From Salvator merianae (taxonomy: Eukaryota > Chordata > Lepidosauria > Squamata > Teiidae): a stretch of DNA of 64,000 bases. The position numbers and the translations under genes were made by a program. How positions within the stretch are numbered: the stretch's first letter is position 1; every line of letters begins with the position of its first letter. Of this stretch, positions 1 to 11,088 are shown piece after piece. The notes under the pieces are model-generated. The model worked only from the letters and a program-made list of their open reading frames with translations, was not told the DNA's origin and searched no databases. The DNA lies in the NCBI GenBank assembly GCA_003586115.2, contig QVOM02000025.1, positions 42,390,522 to 42,454,521 of the forward strand, given 5' to 3'.

Positions 1-868
1 CCCCTTCCGTCGCTGCCAGGGGAAAAGAAACCATCCTCCTTTTTACTTTGCTAAGCTGCGGTCCTTTCTCTTTCTTTATCCCCCATTCAACACTGGCAGG
101 AAGAAATTAAAGGCTTCCTCCACTTCCGTCTGCTCTTTAAACCAAAAAATAAACTGCATCTGTTTGGAGTTGCAGTCCTCTTGCCCCAACCAAGAACCCA
201 CTCAAGATGAATTTTGCCGTTGGCAGCACACAGCTACATAGTGGGGACACATGCCGCTGCGGATGTCTCGGGGGAACCTGAGGCAGAGTCCATTTGCTGG
301 CAATGAACTGCACTTTCAAGATAGTAGAGCCCCCCACGTTCCCTCCCCACTTTTTCCCTTTGTTACGGACCTCTCCCTGCTTTTGCGCTACTTTTAAATT
401 GCGCAATTGCGCAAAAGTGCACTTGCAAGGGAGCAGAAATCGCCATCAGCCCTTTAAAAAGCCCTTTAAAAAGCTTGCGGAACATAGTTTTAAAGTTCTG
501 CTTGTGTAGACAGAGGCTGTAGTGGGGAGAAGGAGCAAATGGCGAATGACTAGTAACGCTGCCAAGTGATTCCATGTTCTGAGGCAGCAGCGGGGACATA
601 CGGAGAGCGCAGCTTGACTTTCCCGCCCCTGTGACGCCAAGATTTGAACGTTGGGACTGCAGCCAATCACTGACGGCACAGGGAGGGGAATTTGGCAAGG
701 GGTTGAGGCAGAAAAGGTACTGTTTCTCCGTGCCAAGCACAGGAAAAATCAGTGTGGGAACGAGCAGGTATGAATTGGGTCCGTGTTAAACTGTAACTGT
801 GGGAACGACCAGAAGACAAATTCAGTCCTTGTACTCTTCTGATACGGATTAAATTTACGATGTCGGAA
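1..868 (-). mobile_element. ~1.2-kb TIR element, copy 1 (truncated by window start)
   Basis: This tract matches 27,622-28,798 in reverse orientation over almost its whole length. Shared blocks include the 'gctgcagtcccaac' segment, the 'aattgcgcaattgcgcaaaagtgcac' type A/T-GC palindromic segment near 395-422, and the 'gtaaatttaatccgta' end near 845-862. The inner end reads as a terminal inverted repeat in the other copy. Chance open frames of about 125 codons on both strands show no transposase motif, so I read it as a non-autonomous DNA transposon. The remaining 200-300 bases should lie before base 1. Superfamily is not certain. Confidence 0.7.
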
Positions 869-2765
869 CGCGGCCTACGTGTACTTTGTGGTGGGGGGAA
901 GAAAGGAAGAATGAGTACTGTATTAGTGCATCTGTGCAGGAATGCAAAAAAAATTGGGCACACCTGTGCCACGGCACAGATCTCTAAAAGCACTCCTGCA
1001 TGTGAGTACAAGACACACACACCCAGAACCACACTACTGCACATGGTTGCTTGATGTGACGGTCACCAAAAAAGAGTAGATGCCTTCTCATTCTCCTCAG
1101 GAATGCCCACACAAGTCTTTACAAATCAGCATTTGCAGTCACAACATGAAAATGAAACGGATGAAGATAAGTGACCTGCTTTTGGTGCCGAAAAGATCTC
1201 TCTGCAAAAATCACGGATTACAAGGGCTGTAATCCACATTTGTCACGAGATATCCCATTTTATGTGTCATTTTACTGCAGCAGAAACTCTTCAAATTCAC
1301 TTTAAAACCTGTTTCTGGCGAGGCCCTGAAAATCTCAGGAAGAAAAGCAGACTAAAGGCTGGTATCTGCTACTTTATTTACACGGCTGAACTTCTGCAAA
1401 GAAAAGAGTAATCACAAAGCATCAGGGACACAGAGGCACACGCCATAATGGGGCAAGACTTCCCTTGTCATGGCACTTAACACCATAAGAGTTTTCACTC
1501 ACAGAGGTGCACAACAAAGAGATCTTCTGCTTCTGCTAACAGAGGAAAATACAGGAAAAGCTGTGTATGAGAAAGACATATTTCTGCTCCCAACATACAG
1601 GAACTGGCGTTATATAGAGCTGATGCTACTTCTCTTGTTAACAATGGTAACATCTTACAAGTTCATAATTGTTAACATGACTAAAAGAGTGCAATTTGTC
1701 CTTCATTTCCTTATATTTCTATTCTACCTTTTTTACAACAGAGAACTCAGAGTAGCATACATTTGGTTTCCAAGAGGTCTTTCTTTCAAGAACTAAGGCT
1801 CAGATTTGCTTAGTTTCAACAGATGGGGCCACCAAATGCTTTCAGGCCCCTCCATGACCAACGGCATAGATTCATTAAAATGGCTAAAATACAATCCTAA
1901 GAGACAAGAAGCAATCAGTTGTTTATTCAGGTGTAACTCGTACTTACTCTTGTGTAACTCAAGACAGTCTTATCCCTTGTAGAACCAGATGACATTGTTA
2001 TTACTTTTTTTTTTTTTTAAGTCTCTTATTTTCTAAAAATACAGAAAAAGAGAAAAATTTCTTCTAAAGAGATGGCACAAGGCAAGTAATAGGCAGGAGT
2101 TTCACAACTGACATCTCCTACTGGAAATGCTGCCCGTTCTTAGGGTCAAGAAGATAAAAAGAATGTGCTTTGTTCACTGAAGCACAGGCTCATGTGCTTA
2201 AATACTACAATAAAAACCATGCTTTGAATTATCTCTTCTACCCATTTGGGCAACTAGGCCCTAGGAGGAAGCTAAGTAGAGCATGTGCAGCAGCCAGCAC
2301 GGTGATGTGAGGGTCTTAATCACCCCTCTGTGCTGCCTGGATCATTTCTGTGGTCAGTCAGTTCCTTGGTCAGACATGCCAACCAGGGAGAGGAAGGCAA
2401 CCTGGAAGTCAAGCCACATACACTCTAAGGGTCCTGAAATTCTGGGTCTTCAGTTGGCATGGCAGCACGTTAATGGTCAAACATCACATCTATGCAAAAT
2501 CGACAGTCAGAGTAGCATCAGAGTGGGACGTCCCACGCTGATGTTGAGTCACCACTGATGGTTACTGGGGTGAGTGGTGGTCATATCTGGTACAATTCAC
2601 TCTATGTCAGCCAAAAGGATAGTGCCTATATCTGCTGAGTAGACTATATTATTCCTTCGCACCTACCATGGGAAAATTAACTTTCAGTTCACACAACTGG
2701 GATCTCAAATGAATGGGATTGATTCAATGGTCAACGATAATGAAGGAAATAAACCCTGACTGTTC
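869..2765. other. Intergenic stretch, no gene recognised
   Basis: I see no exon-like coding stretch, RNA gene or clear repeat here. A 108-codon open frame at 1,470-1,796 is hydrophobic and AT-rich with no motif. A poly-T run of about 17 lies near 2,004-2,020. The rest is ordinary complex sequence, probably old decayed repeats mixed with unique DNA. Confidence 0.5.
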
Positions 2766-2767
2766 AC

Positions 2768-3012
2768 GGGAAAGATAAATACTGAATCTGAAGCACAAAT
2801 ACTTTGCCACATTGGAAAAGATCCTGATGCTGGAAAAGATTAAAGGCAAAAGGAGAAGGGGATGCCAGAGGATGAGATGGATATATAGTGTCATGTTAGC
2901 AACAAACATGAGCTTGGGCAAACTCTGGGAGACATTGGAAGATAGAAAGGCCTGGTGTGCTATGGTCCATGGGGTCACAAAGAGTCAAACACAACTGAAT
3001 GAGTGAACAACA
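2768..3012 (+). mobile_element. BovB (RTE-clade) LINE 3' end
   Basis: The tract follows the known BovB 3' end in order: an 'aatactttg-ccac' block, 'gaaaagatcctgatgctgg', 'agaaggggatgccagaggatgagatgg', 'catgagcttgggcaaactc', 'ggcctggtgtgctatggtcc', 'atggggtcacaaagagtc' and the end 'acaactgaatgagtgaacaac'. In the family this part encodes the C-terminus of the endonuclease/RT polyprotein and the 3' tail. Here it carries stops, so it is a dead 5'-truncated copy. BovB is widespread in squamates through horizontal transfer, which makes it a useful clade marker. Confidence 0.85.
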
Positions 3013-4180
3013 GCTGCTGTGGATTCCAAAGGGAGAGGGAATATAGAGGGAGCCCAAACTTATCTGGAGCTTCCAATACAGAACAATTTTTATTGGGAAA
3101 ATAGCAATTTTATATTTTATCTTTATGAAACACAATTGAATCCAATACAGGAATGTAAGCCTGACATTAGAAACAGCAGTTTTCATAGGTGGGGTGTCAA
3201 TTAACCTGTCACTCAAATGCTGCTTGATACTTTTCAATGGACTAGAGAATCCACATAATTGGGAGTGTCTTGGTGGCTCAGAATAGATTTCTCTTATCTC
3301 AGTTGAAGCCTGCAACCCAACCTGGCTGTTCAAGCTCTCTCCCCAGTTCCCAGCTGGTACCCTACATGCAAATTCCACATTGCTGCCCACAAAACCTGCC
3401 AAACTCACACTTGCTCTCACCCCAAAACACTGACTTGGCTAGAAACCTGAAAGGGATTAAGCAAAATATCACCACTGGAGTCTTCTTCTGGTCCTTCTTT
3501 TCTGTCAGGGAAAGGTAGCATTGAGGAGGGTGCTGGGTGGATTCTTGCAAACCAAGTTCTCCCTTTTTCAAACGGACAAGGGGGCAGTTCTTAAGGTCAA
3601 GATCTTCTCCCCCTTGCTGGTTAAAACTAGCACCAATTATAGGGCTTTTTTGTGCTCTTGGGGCAGGACCAGGTGAGGCAAGCAGTCAGCAGCCACTTGG
3701 GCTGTCCAAGAAAAAGGAGGCCAATAGAGGTCATGTAGCTCTTGGAACTTCTAATTATACCTGGACTAAGGTGACAAGATTGGAGAAATTAACATAATCA
3801 ATAGATCTCTGATAGTCAATCTCAGATGGTGGTTGCTTCTCACCTGAAGGATTTATGCTGATTAGGCAATCACAGACTTCCCTGCCAGGCTAACACTAAA
3901 ATATATTCACACTGGGCTCTGCTTTCAGATTAAAATGATTTGAGGCAGGAATGCAAGGTGATATTTCCAAATGAAAAGACTGTAGCTTATAGTCTTAACT
4001 TGGCAGATCAATTTCTTCCAAATCTGGTTAGCAATAGCTGCTGAAGTAAATGACTGTGATGCCAAAGATAATCACTGCAGGATGCACAGCATTAATATTT
4101 GAATTAATCCCATTGTGCCTGACACCAGACTCACGTTTACCTTATCTCCCAAGTAGAAACCAGAAACATCCTATGGACAT
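3013..4180. other. Intergenic stretch, no gene recognised
   Basis: No family-level match is visible on either strand. The open frames at 2,896-3,420 (-) and 3,270-3,797 (+) are short, lack domain motifs and overlap the BovB fragment or unique DNA, so I treat them as chance. Confidence 0.45.
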
Positions 4181-4188
4181 GTTTCTAC

Positions 4189-4536
4189 TAGAGATGTGCA
4201 TGAAAAAAAAATTTTTTTTCATTAGCTTTCAAGCGAAAATCTGTATTTTTGCTTCATCAGCAAATTTCATTGTCAAAAATGGATTTTTCACTTTCTTTTT
4301 TTGCAGTTTTCACAGTGTTTTTCCCACTGAAAATGCCATTGAAAATGCCATTTTCATGGTTTAAACACAACAAAAATTGAAAATTCAACGAATTTTGTTT
4401 TAACAAAAGAGGGTGTGTGTTTTTTCGATCAAAAACTGTAAATGTGAAAAAAGTAATTTTCATTTCGATGCAAAAATTTGCAAAAATGAAATTTTGTACA
4501 AATTTTCGAAAGTGAATTGAAATGTGTACATCCCCA
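4189..4536. mobile_element. hAT-type MITE with 'TAGAGATGTGCA' ends
   Basis: The left end reads TAGAGATGTGCATG and the reverse complement of the right end reads TGGGGATGTACACATT, a degenerate terminal inverted repeat. The flanks are gtttctac (4,181-4,188) and atttctac (4,537-4,544), an 8-bp target duplication with one mismatch, as expected of hAT insertion. The 348-bp inside is rich in aaaatttt-type segments and encodes nothing. It shares its end motif with the element at 6,372-6,660. Confidence 0.75.
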
Positions 4537-4544
4537 ATTTCTAC

Positions 4545-6371
4545 ATATCATAAATACAGTATCAGGGGGTGGGAGTGCTATTCCAGTTGGAGTCTAGCTG
4601 TAATGATGAAACTGGATTGGTTCAACACATGCTTTTTCTTTTATACTAGCCTGAGTTAGCGGGGTCCCATTAGCACAGCAACATTCTAAAGCTGTTAGTG
4701 CAAAATAGCTAAGACTTGTGATTCTGCATATTCAAATATACATGTGTTTATTCATAATCAGCATTTTTTACATCACCATGCCCTGCCATTAAGGAGTAAG
4801 TCACAGTGGGGTGAACATTGCCCATTTAATGGCCATCAGAGCAGTTCTGGTCACCACTTGGGGACATCTCCTGGGACATCAAAGAAGAAACATAAGGGAG
4901 TGAAATTTAACACAGCAACATACTTATGAGCCTCTGCTTCTCCTCTGATATTCAGACACTACAGAGTTAGCACATGCACAGTTCTAGATATATTGCCTTA
5001 TAGACTCGAAATCCCAGTGTTCCTTTCATTGAGCTCTTCTTTAAAGTTGGTCTCACTGGTATAGCTTCTGTCACAAATTCCAGGACCTAGAGTGCTTCAC
5101 AGTTTGGGAGGATGAAGTGTCATAATAGTAACAGGGTGCTCTCTCAAAATCAATTATACGAGTTAAACAAGCAAACAATCCAAACAGTATTCATATCACC
5201 ACATTTCTTCCAAGAACAGGAAAGCAAAGAAAAGAGATGGTGAATAACGGATGTATATGGCCATGCTATATCCACAGGTGTTTTGGTTGCCCTTTGTACT
5301 GAAGGTGCCCTGGACTGCTGAAACAAACAATGCCTCATGCCATGGGGAATAATGAAGATATAATGTTCTCCACCATGTTTTATGTATTGCCACCATGCTT
5401 TGAGTGAGTAAAGGATAGGATGTGACCATGGAGTGAGTAACACCCTTCTCTCCTTTAGGAAAGCTCCTTTTCCAGCACGTACTCATTAGAGATTTAGTTT
5501 CCTTTAAAGTTAGGTTCTTCAGGATTTTTTGGCTTTTTCTGCAGCTCATATGCAGGAACTTTTTAGAATCCTTGCAGAGAGGAAACATGAAATATCCATG
5601 TTCCTTCCAGTTTACTGTATGTCACTTTAGAATTGCATCTTCATTTTATGGCTCTTTTGGAGTAACATCTGTTATCTGCCTCTGTAACTGTTTTATTTTA
5701 TTATTGTGAAATAGCAAAGCCTATTCTTTCTTCATACCAAAAAGAAGAAGGGGAAAAACAAAGCCATAATCCATGCTACTTCTTAAACCAGTATTTCTCT
5801 TTGACCTGCTTAATTCACATACTTTCCCAAGTAAATATTTCCATAATCATCTCAATCTCAGAATAAATATTTGTGCTAACAATATTTCCAACCTTTTGGA
5901 GTTTGCATACAAATGAATTCCTTAGTAGTTCTAGCGTTGCTTGTGTTTTGGGCACACAGATCATCATGCTTTGCAAGGTGCTCATCCTTTATGTAATGAT
6001 GCAATACAATGATTAAAGCCACTTTTATTCCCAGCACCCTTCCAAAATTTTGGCTTTTGGAAATAATCTACTGTATGTTCACACAGAATTGTAAAAAAGC
6101 ATCTCTGAGACAGCTTAGAGGTGGTTTGCAGGTGTAATTAACATTCCAGTCTGCCCCTCCCCCCTCTCATGAACATTCTAGGCTAGAAAAGGTGGGTTAG
6201 AAATGGGATGACAACACAAGTGCCACAGGTGACCATTCCTAAGGTGCTCTTGAGTTGGCTTTTTTTTTTTTTTTTTTTTGCTGTGTGTGAACACAGCCTT
6301 ATTGTAGCATGTCAGAAGATTCTCCGCTTATCTCTGAAAAAATAATTTTCTCAGAAAAAATAATTCCAGGG
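4545..6371. other. Intergenic stretch, no gene recognised
   Basis: There is no recognisable gene. A 130-codon open frame at 5,196-5,588 (-) has no domain signature. The part near 5,780-6,060 looks like unique complex sequence. A poly-T run of about 20 sits near 6,260-6,279 and may be the tail of a decayed retroelement. Confidence 0.45.
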
Positions 6372-6660
6372 CAGAAATATGCACAAACACCTGTTTGTTT
6401 GGTTTGCTAGCCACCATTTAATCGAACAAACACTTGCTTGCGTTCGATTTCGAACTTGTTCAAAAAGAAAAATACCATTGTTCCCATTGAAAAAAGTCAT
6501 TTTGGCAAAACCACAGCAAACACAAACTGTTTGATCAAATTATTCCCATTCATGACTGCTGGATATGCAAACCACCAAATGTTCAGTTCAGTGTGAACAT
6601 CTGTGAACACAAATTGTTCAGTTGGATTTTCAAACACAAACCAAACTTTTCACATCTCTA
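6372..6660. mobile_element. hAT-type MITE, second copy of the family
   Basis: Flanks ttccaggg (6,364-6,371) and tttcaggg (6,661-6,668) form an 8-bp target duplication with one mismatch. The reverse complement of the right end is TAGAGATGTGAAAAG, and the left end is CAGAAATATGCACAA, so the terminal repeats have drifted. The inside is rich in 'caaacac' and 'ttgttcga' segments. The insertion is old, judging by the decay of its ends. Confidence 0.75.
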
Positions 6661-6839
6661 TTTCAGGGCCTTGAAGAGGAACATCCCAGAATAGCTGAAA
6701 CTAAAACAAGACCACTTGATCAGGAAACTGTACAAAACGGGTAAAGGGTCAGGGTAAACAAACTCCATCCCCTGCAAGTGTTGCTCCACTAGAACTCTTA
6801 GGCTGCAGTCACACTACAAGACTGAGAGCCCAGGCTGTT

Positions 6840-7300
6840 TTGGCCTGTTCACACCTACTTTGTGGGGGGAGTGACTCTGAGGGTGGCACAGCTACATTAT
6901 GGCTGGCAGTAAGTGGGTCAGGGCATACTGGGCAGACCAGCTCAGGTTACCTCCCCCAGCTCCAAACCCCTGAGCCAGCAAACTGCCCTTCACACATGAT
7001 GGGACACCCTTCCCAGAGTGAGGTAAGGTGGCTCAGGAGCAGTGTAGCCAGACTGCTGTCAACAGTGGCCAACTCAGGTCACCCCTCCATGCACAACAGG
7101 ATGCCTTCCCAGGGTAAGGCAAAGTGGCTCCATGAGCAGTGCAGCCAGATCATGGCTGGTAGTGGCCAGCTCGAGTCATCTCCTTCAGCTCCAAGCCCCA
7201 GAACCTGCAGGCTGCCCTCCACATTGCCACCACAAGTGATGGGATTCCCTTCCCAGGTCAAGGTGAGTGATGGGTGCCAGAGCTGCAAGCTACCCTCCAT
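6840..7300. repeat. Degenerate tandem/array-like repeat with long open frames
   Basis: Related segments recur about three times: a 'gccag-ct-ggc-agt' block near 6,887, 7,042 and 7,140, and a 'gat-gg-a-cccttcccag' block near 7,000, 7,097 and 7,240. The repeated structure and GC bias keep a 166-codon frame open on the plus strand and a 73-codon frame on the minus strand, but the peptide is low complexity with no domain. The left edge (ggcctgttcacac) resembles the ends of the PIF-like MITEs, so it may be the inside of such an element. Confidence 0.5.
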
Positions 7301-7611
7301 TTTCAGGCTATCCTCTGTCAGGGATCACATACCAAAATAGACTCAGTGCTGCCATAATTTAAATACAGGATAGTCCTGATTGGGGTGGGGGGATAGTCCA
7401 CAGAAGAAACAGAAATGCGTTTTGGTGTGTGAACCCTGAGAACAAATGATGGCCTGAAGACGGATTAAAGATAAGTTGTGACAATAGCCTTATTATTCTA
7501 ATTACCTTCCACTGGCAAAACTGGCCAAGGATCATGACATACTTCAGTGACCTCTGAAATGCCATAAATTGGCCACCCCTCTTTTAAATATATTACTACT
7601 TTATAACCCTC

Positions 7612-7760
7612 ATCAGCAAAGTGACAAGCTGTTTTCTTCCAGTATTCTCTAACTCAGAAAATCCACCTTTTGGTTAGGTAATGTGGAAAGAAAATGACTA
7701 GCCATTTTGCTAATGAGTTCTCACACTCTGAAGCTGGAGTAAAACTTAGATGTAATTCAG
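7612..7760. repeat. Second copy of a foldback element (partial)
   Basis: This matches the foldback at 17,866-18,095: it contains 'cagcaaagtgacaagc', an 'ctaactca' and 'ccaccttttggtta' centre, and the right arm ending 'taaaacttagatgta'. The two arms pair with each other around a centre near 7,665. It is less complete than the other copy. Confidence 0.6.
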
Positions 7761-8224
7761 TAACATCTGGAAAGCTAGAGATTTCTGTCTCCACTCTTTA
7801 ATGCTTAACTCTAAATGTGGAACATAACAGAGGTCTTTGAAATCATGTGTAAGGGTGAAAATAGAGAAGTGATCAGATGAAATATTTTTCCTCTCCTCTT
7901 TCTTCCTTGCTGCTGGGTCTGTTCCACAGTTTATGTCCTTTAGGTAATAGTTTGGTTACATTTATTTTGTAGTCTCCAGCTCACGTCAATGTCCCATCAG
8001 CTTTATTTTAAGAGGCCATTCAGCCCTTGGAAAAGCTTGTTGAATGGCTACTTCAGGATGAGAAGGTGGCAGAGAAGTAAGTCCTTTTTGAAACCAACAC
8101 AACCACATAATAGGCATGATAATGCTCTCTAACCCATGTTCAGCCAGACTCACAGCAGGATTTGCACTATTTGCACTCTAGACGTTGACCTTCCTGTTTC
8201 ATTGACTGTAGCTCCACGGAAAAC

Positions 8225-8985
8225 CAACATGTTTTATGGGCTTCACAGATACATCAAGGGCACTTGGGAGTGACCATAGTAATGATCCTGCTCCTCTCAC
8301 AATTCCAGAGAGAGACCAGAACTGTGGCAGGAGCACTATACATTTCAACTGGGAAATCTCCCAGAGCATTCAGGAACTGGTTAGATTCTGTAAGTCTCTG
8401 GGGGAAGACCTGTCGAGGGGAGCTACCATTGCAAGTCCAAATTTTACCAGCAAACATTCTGTTAATGAAAGTGAGCTTGCCACCAGTCCTCCTATCAACG
8501 GATTCTTGCTAATCTGCTCTGTGGCATTTAGGGTGTGTCCTGCTATATGAATTGGGCCAGTAACATACTGAGACAGCCCCATGGTTGCCATGGAGGCCAT
8601 GAAGAGGATAGCTTCTGCATTGATATTAAAATCCCCCAACACCACTGTGGCAAAAACTTTCAACACCACTTCAGAGACCACATCAGCCAGGGATGTTGCT
8701 GGGAAGTGGGGTAGGCTGTACACCAGCAACATCCCTATTCTGTCTCTCTGGCATAGCAGCAAGAACAAGCCCCCCAAACTCAGTCACAGAGTGAGTTAGC
8801 TGCCTAGCAAGAGAAATTGACATTTTATGGATTACAGTGATTCCCCTCTCCACCCCACTGAAACAGAGCTGTACTGAATAACCTATAGGACAAAGCTGGG
8901 TGAGTTCATCCACGCAGGACTCAATAATACATGCCAGATCATCTCCCAGAGTGATGTTTTATTCTGGACTAACTGGCATTCAACA
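8225..8985 (-). pseudogene. CR1/L2-clade LINE fragment: AP-endonuclease domain, dead
   Basis: Read on the minus strand, the tract gives an endonuclease domain in two frames joined by a frameshift near 8,700-8,770. The N-terminal piece reads ...DELTQLCPIGYSVQ... (near 8,913-8,870). The next piece carries VVLGDFNI, with the GDFN residues at 8,625-8,636, then a GLSQYVTGPIHIAGHTLN block that fits the 'GLSQ...TH..GHTL' signature of these LINEs. The end, NQFLNALGDFPVE...VSLWNCE, matches the linker after the endonuclease. GDFN contains catalytic Asp and Asn residues of the APE-like nuclease. Frameshift and stops make it non-functional. Confidence 0.85.
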
Positions 8986-10445
8986 AAAGCACTACAAGAG
9001 CGGTGGGCCAATTGACAGGCATCCCCAAACTTAAACATGAATGCAAGTTTTTGAATATCTGTTTTTAAAAAACAAAAGCCAGAAAAGGGATACTGCTATT
9101 ACTTGAGTAATGCTTGCGTGAAGTGGAGCTCTGCAGGTGACCAACAAATCATTGTTAAAACCCAAAGATACAGGCTAAGAAGATGGAAGAAAAGGAACAA
9201 GACCAAAAAAAAGTGGCGGGAAGTATCTGGTTTATGGTAGGAAAACACAAGAAACAAGACTCAAACTTTCATTTGGGAAAAGGATGGTGCTATTACTCTT
9301 ATGACACTTGGGATGCAGTCACACCAGACTCCTATAATCCAAATTTTCCCCAGCTTGAATCACTGATTGGCTTGTTCACATTCACACAAAATAATCCTCA
9401 CTCACACTCGTTTTTGCATTTGCACTTAGTATTCTGTCTTCTGCCAGCTTCTTTATCCATTCCTTGTGTACTTTTTTGCTCCTCCTGTTCCCTCATGCTA
9501 ATTGGCCCCTTCCCTGTCAATCATTTCTTAGCACTGAAGTTTCTCTTCTTTCCACTGAAAACCTACAGCATGAAGTTTTGGGTGTAAATAAAAGCTTTTA
9601 GGCCATACAAACTATTTCCTGCAGCCTAGCATCAATAGAGACAAAGACGGAAGCCCCCGCCTCTTAACAAGCAAGGCAACTGTTCACAAAAAAAGATAAC
9701 GAGAGAGAAAATAGTAGTGATTGTTTCCTCCCTACTGCAAAGAATTAAAGAAACTCAGTACAAGAGAAGAGGGGAGATGGAGGGGGAATTTTTACAATTA
9801 TCTTACAATTAGCAGGAAAGTATAAAGCTGGCAGGGCAAGAGATGAGCAATCCTAGGAGGACATTTTTCCCATTTCTAAGGAAAGCAGAGTGGAATACAA
9901 GGGGTGGGGGGAGAGTAGAAACAGACAGCCTAGGCTCTTAAAGCAACCTCTGATCCTGAGGCTTTCAGTGCAGATTAAAGGGAGACAGGAGAATTGCAGC
10001 TTAAAGGAGGCAACAAGAGATATTTTCCTTCTCTACCCCTGTCTGATTTTGTGGTGGTCTCCTCCCCTCCCATTTTCAAGCGGTAATTGGCTAAACAGAG
10101 TAGGAGAAAACCCTTCCCTTGCTCAGCCAGGAAAGTACAGAAAACGCCCCTATAGTCTTCCCCAGCAATCACATCCTGAAAAAACAACCAAGCTAAAGAA
10201 AAAAATGGATTCAGTGCTGGGATAATCTGAAACAAGGAAAATATTGGATGAGAAGGAATAGTATGAATATAAATTGGAATGCCCCTTTTAAGTGTGATTT
10301 CTCACAGCCAAGTGTGATTTCTCCAGCCTTGGCTGGAGTGGGTCATTATGGATGGCCAACCAATTTTTACTGTAGCCCAATGAAACAGATCTAAAAGTAC
10401 GGGGAAAAGAAATAATGCACAGTAGTGAAAAAAGAATGGCCTATG
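8986..10445. other. Intergenic stretch, no gene recognised
   Basis: A 134-codon plus frame (9,183-9,587) begins with lysine-rich sequence and ends in hydrophobic residues, without motif. A 111-codon frame at 9,890-10,225 is similar. Neither has splice context or a family match that I can see. Confidence 0.45.
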
Positions 10446-10759
10446 CACTGGCGTAGCAAGGGGGGTGCGCGGGGGGCGGTGCGCACCGGGCGGCGCCTTG
10501 TTGGGGGCGGCGCCCGCCTTTGAGCTGGGCCCTCCCGCCCGCCCTGCGTCCGGTTGGCCTTTAGGCGGCTTACCGGCACGTCCGCTGCTCGCTCGCCCCG
10601 CCCGCCGCTCGCTCGCTCGCTCACCGTGCCGGCTGGCGTGCGCGCGCGCGGCCATCATTACGGCGGCAGCGGGAGTAGGCGTCCTGCAGGGCGGGGCGTC
10701 CTGCTCAGCTGTCGCCGTTCGGTCCGCCCCGGGTGGCGGAACATATAGCTACGCCGCTG
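10446..10759. mobile_element. CpG-dense hAT MITE with perfect 8-bp TSD
   Basis: The ends are CACTGGCGTAGC and, reverse-complemented, CAGCGGCGTAGC. Both sides carry the identical 8-bp duplication ggcctatg (10,438-10,445 and 10,760-10,767), the hallmark of hAT insertion. The 314-bp inside is very GC- and CpG-rich (gcgcgcgcgc, ccgcccgccgctcgctcgctcgctc), unlike the AT-rich flanks. The perfect duplication and retained CpGs suggest a relatively recent insertion. Open frames inside (118 codons on both strands) are by-products of base composition. Confidence 0.88.
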
Positions 10760-10905
10760 GGCCTATGGAATGGATAAGGCAGCATAGAGGTGCTCTATTC
10801 AGGGGACATGTGGTAGTGTAGTTCAAAGGCAGTTAGGGACCACTGGACAATGGGAGGAGCTTCCATTTCGTGTAGATGTAGCCTTAGAAGCAGCATTATC
10901 ACCTT

Positions 10906-11085
10906 GGCCCTTTCTGCACTTGACCTTATTCCAGATTATATCTCGGAATAGGGACCTGCCATCTGCAAGCTACTATGAACTATGGCAGGCCCCACCTGGG
11001 GTCTGCTATAATCTGCACTACTGTGTGGATAGCAGGTCCCTATTCTGAGATATAGTCCAGAAAAAAGTCAAGTGCAGAAAGGGCC
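10906..11085. mobile_element. Near-palindromic PIF/Harbinger-like MITE (180 bp)
   Basis: Left arm ggccctttctgcacttgac... and right arm ...gtcaagtgcagaaagggcc are perfect inverted repeats at the ends, and the match continues inward (ttatatctcggaatagggacctgc against gcaggtccctattctgagatatag). Flanks are ctt on both sides (10,903-10,905 and 11,086-11,088), a 3-bp duplication. The transcript would fold into a long hairpin. It is one member of the GGGCC-ended MITE group scattered over this window. Confidence 0.82.
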
Positions 11086-11088
11086 CTT

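Noticed and set aside
363..740. 125-codon minus frame that recurs at 27,731-28,024
   Set aside because: Recurrence comes from two copies of one DNA element. The frame is not conserved in register across both copies and shows no transposase motif.
5196..5588. 130-codon minus frame as a gene
   Set aside because: No motif and unremarkable composition; a frame of this length is expected by chance in 64 kb.
9183..9587. 134-codon plus frame as a small gene
   Set aside because: No domain, no promoter or polyadenylation context and no family resemblance; likely chance.
10465..10821. 118-codon Ala/Arg/Pro-rich frames on both strands
   Set aside because: They fall inside the CpG-rich hAT MITE and run out of it into flanking DNA; base composition explains them.
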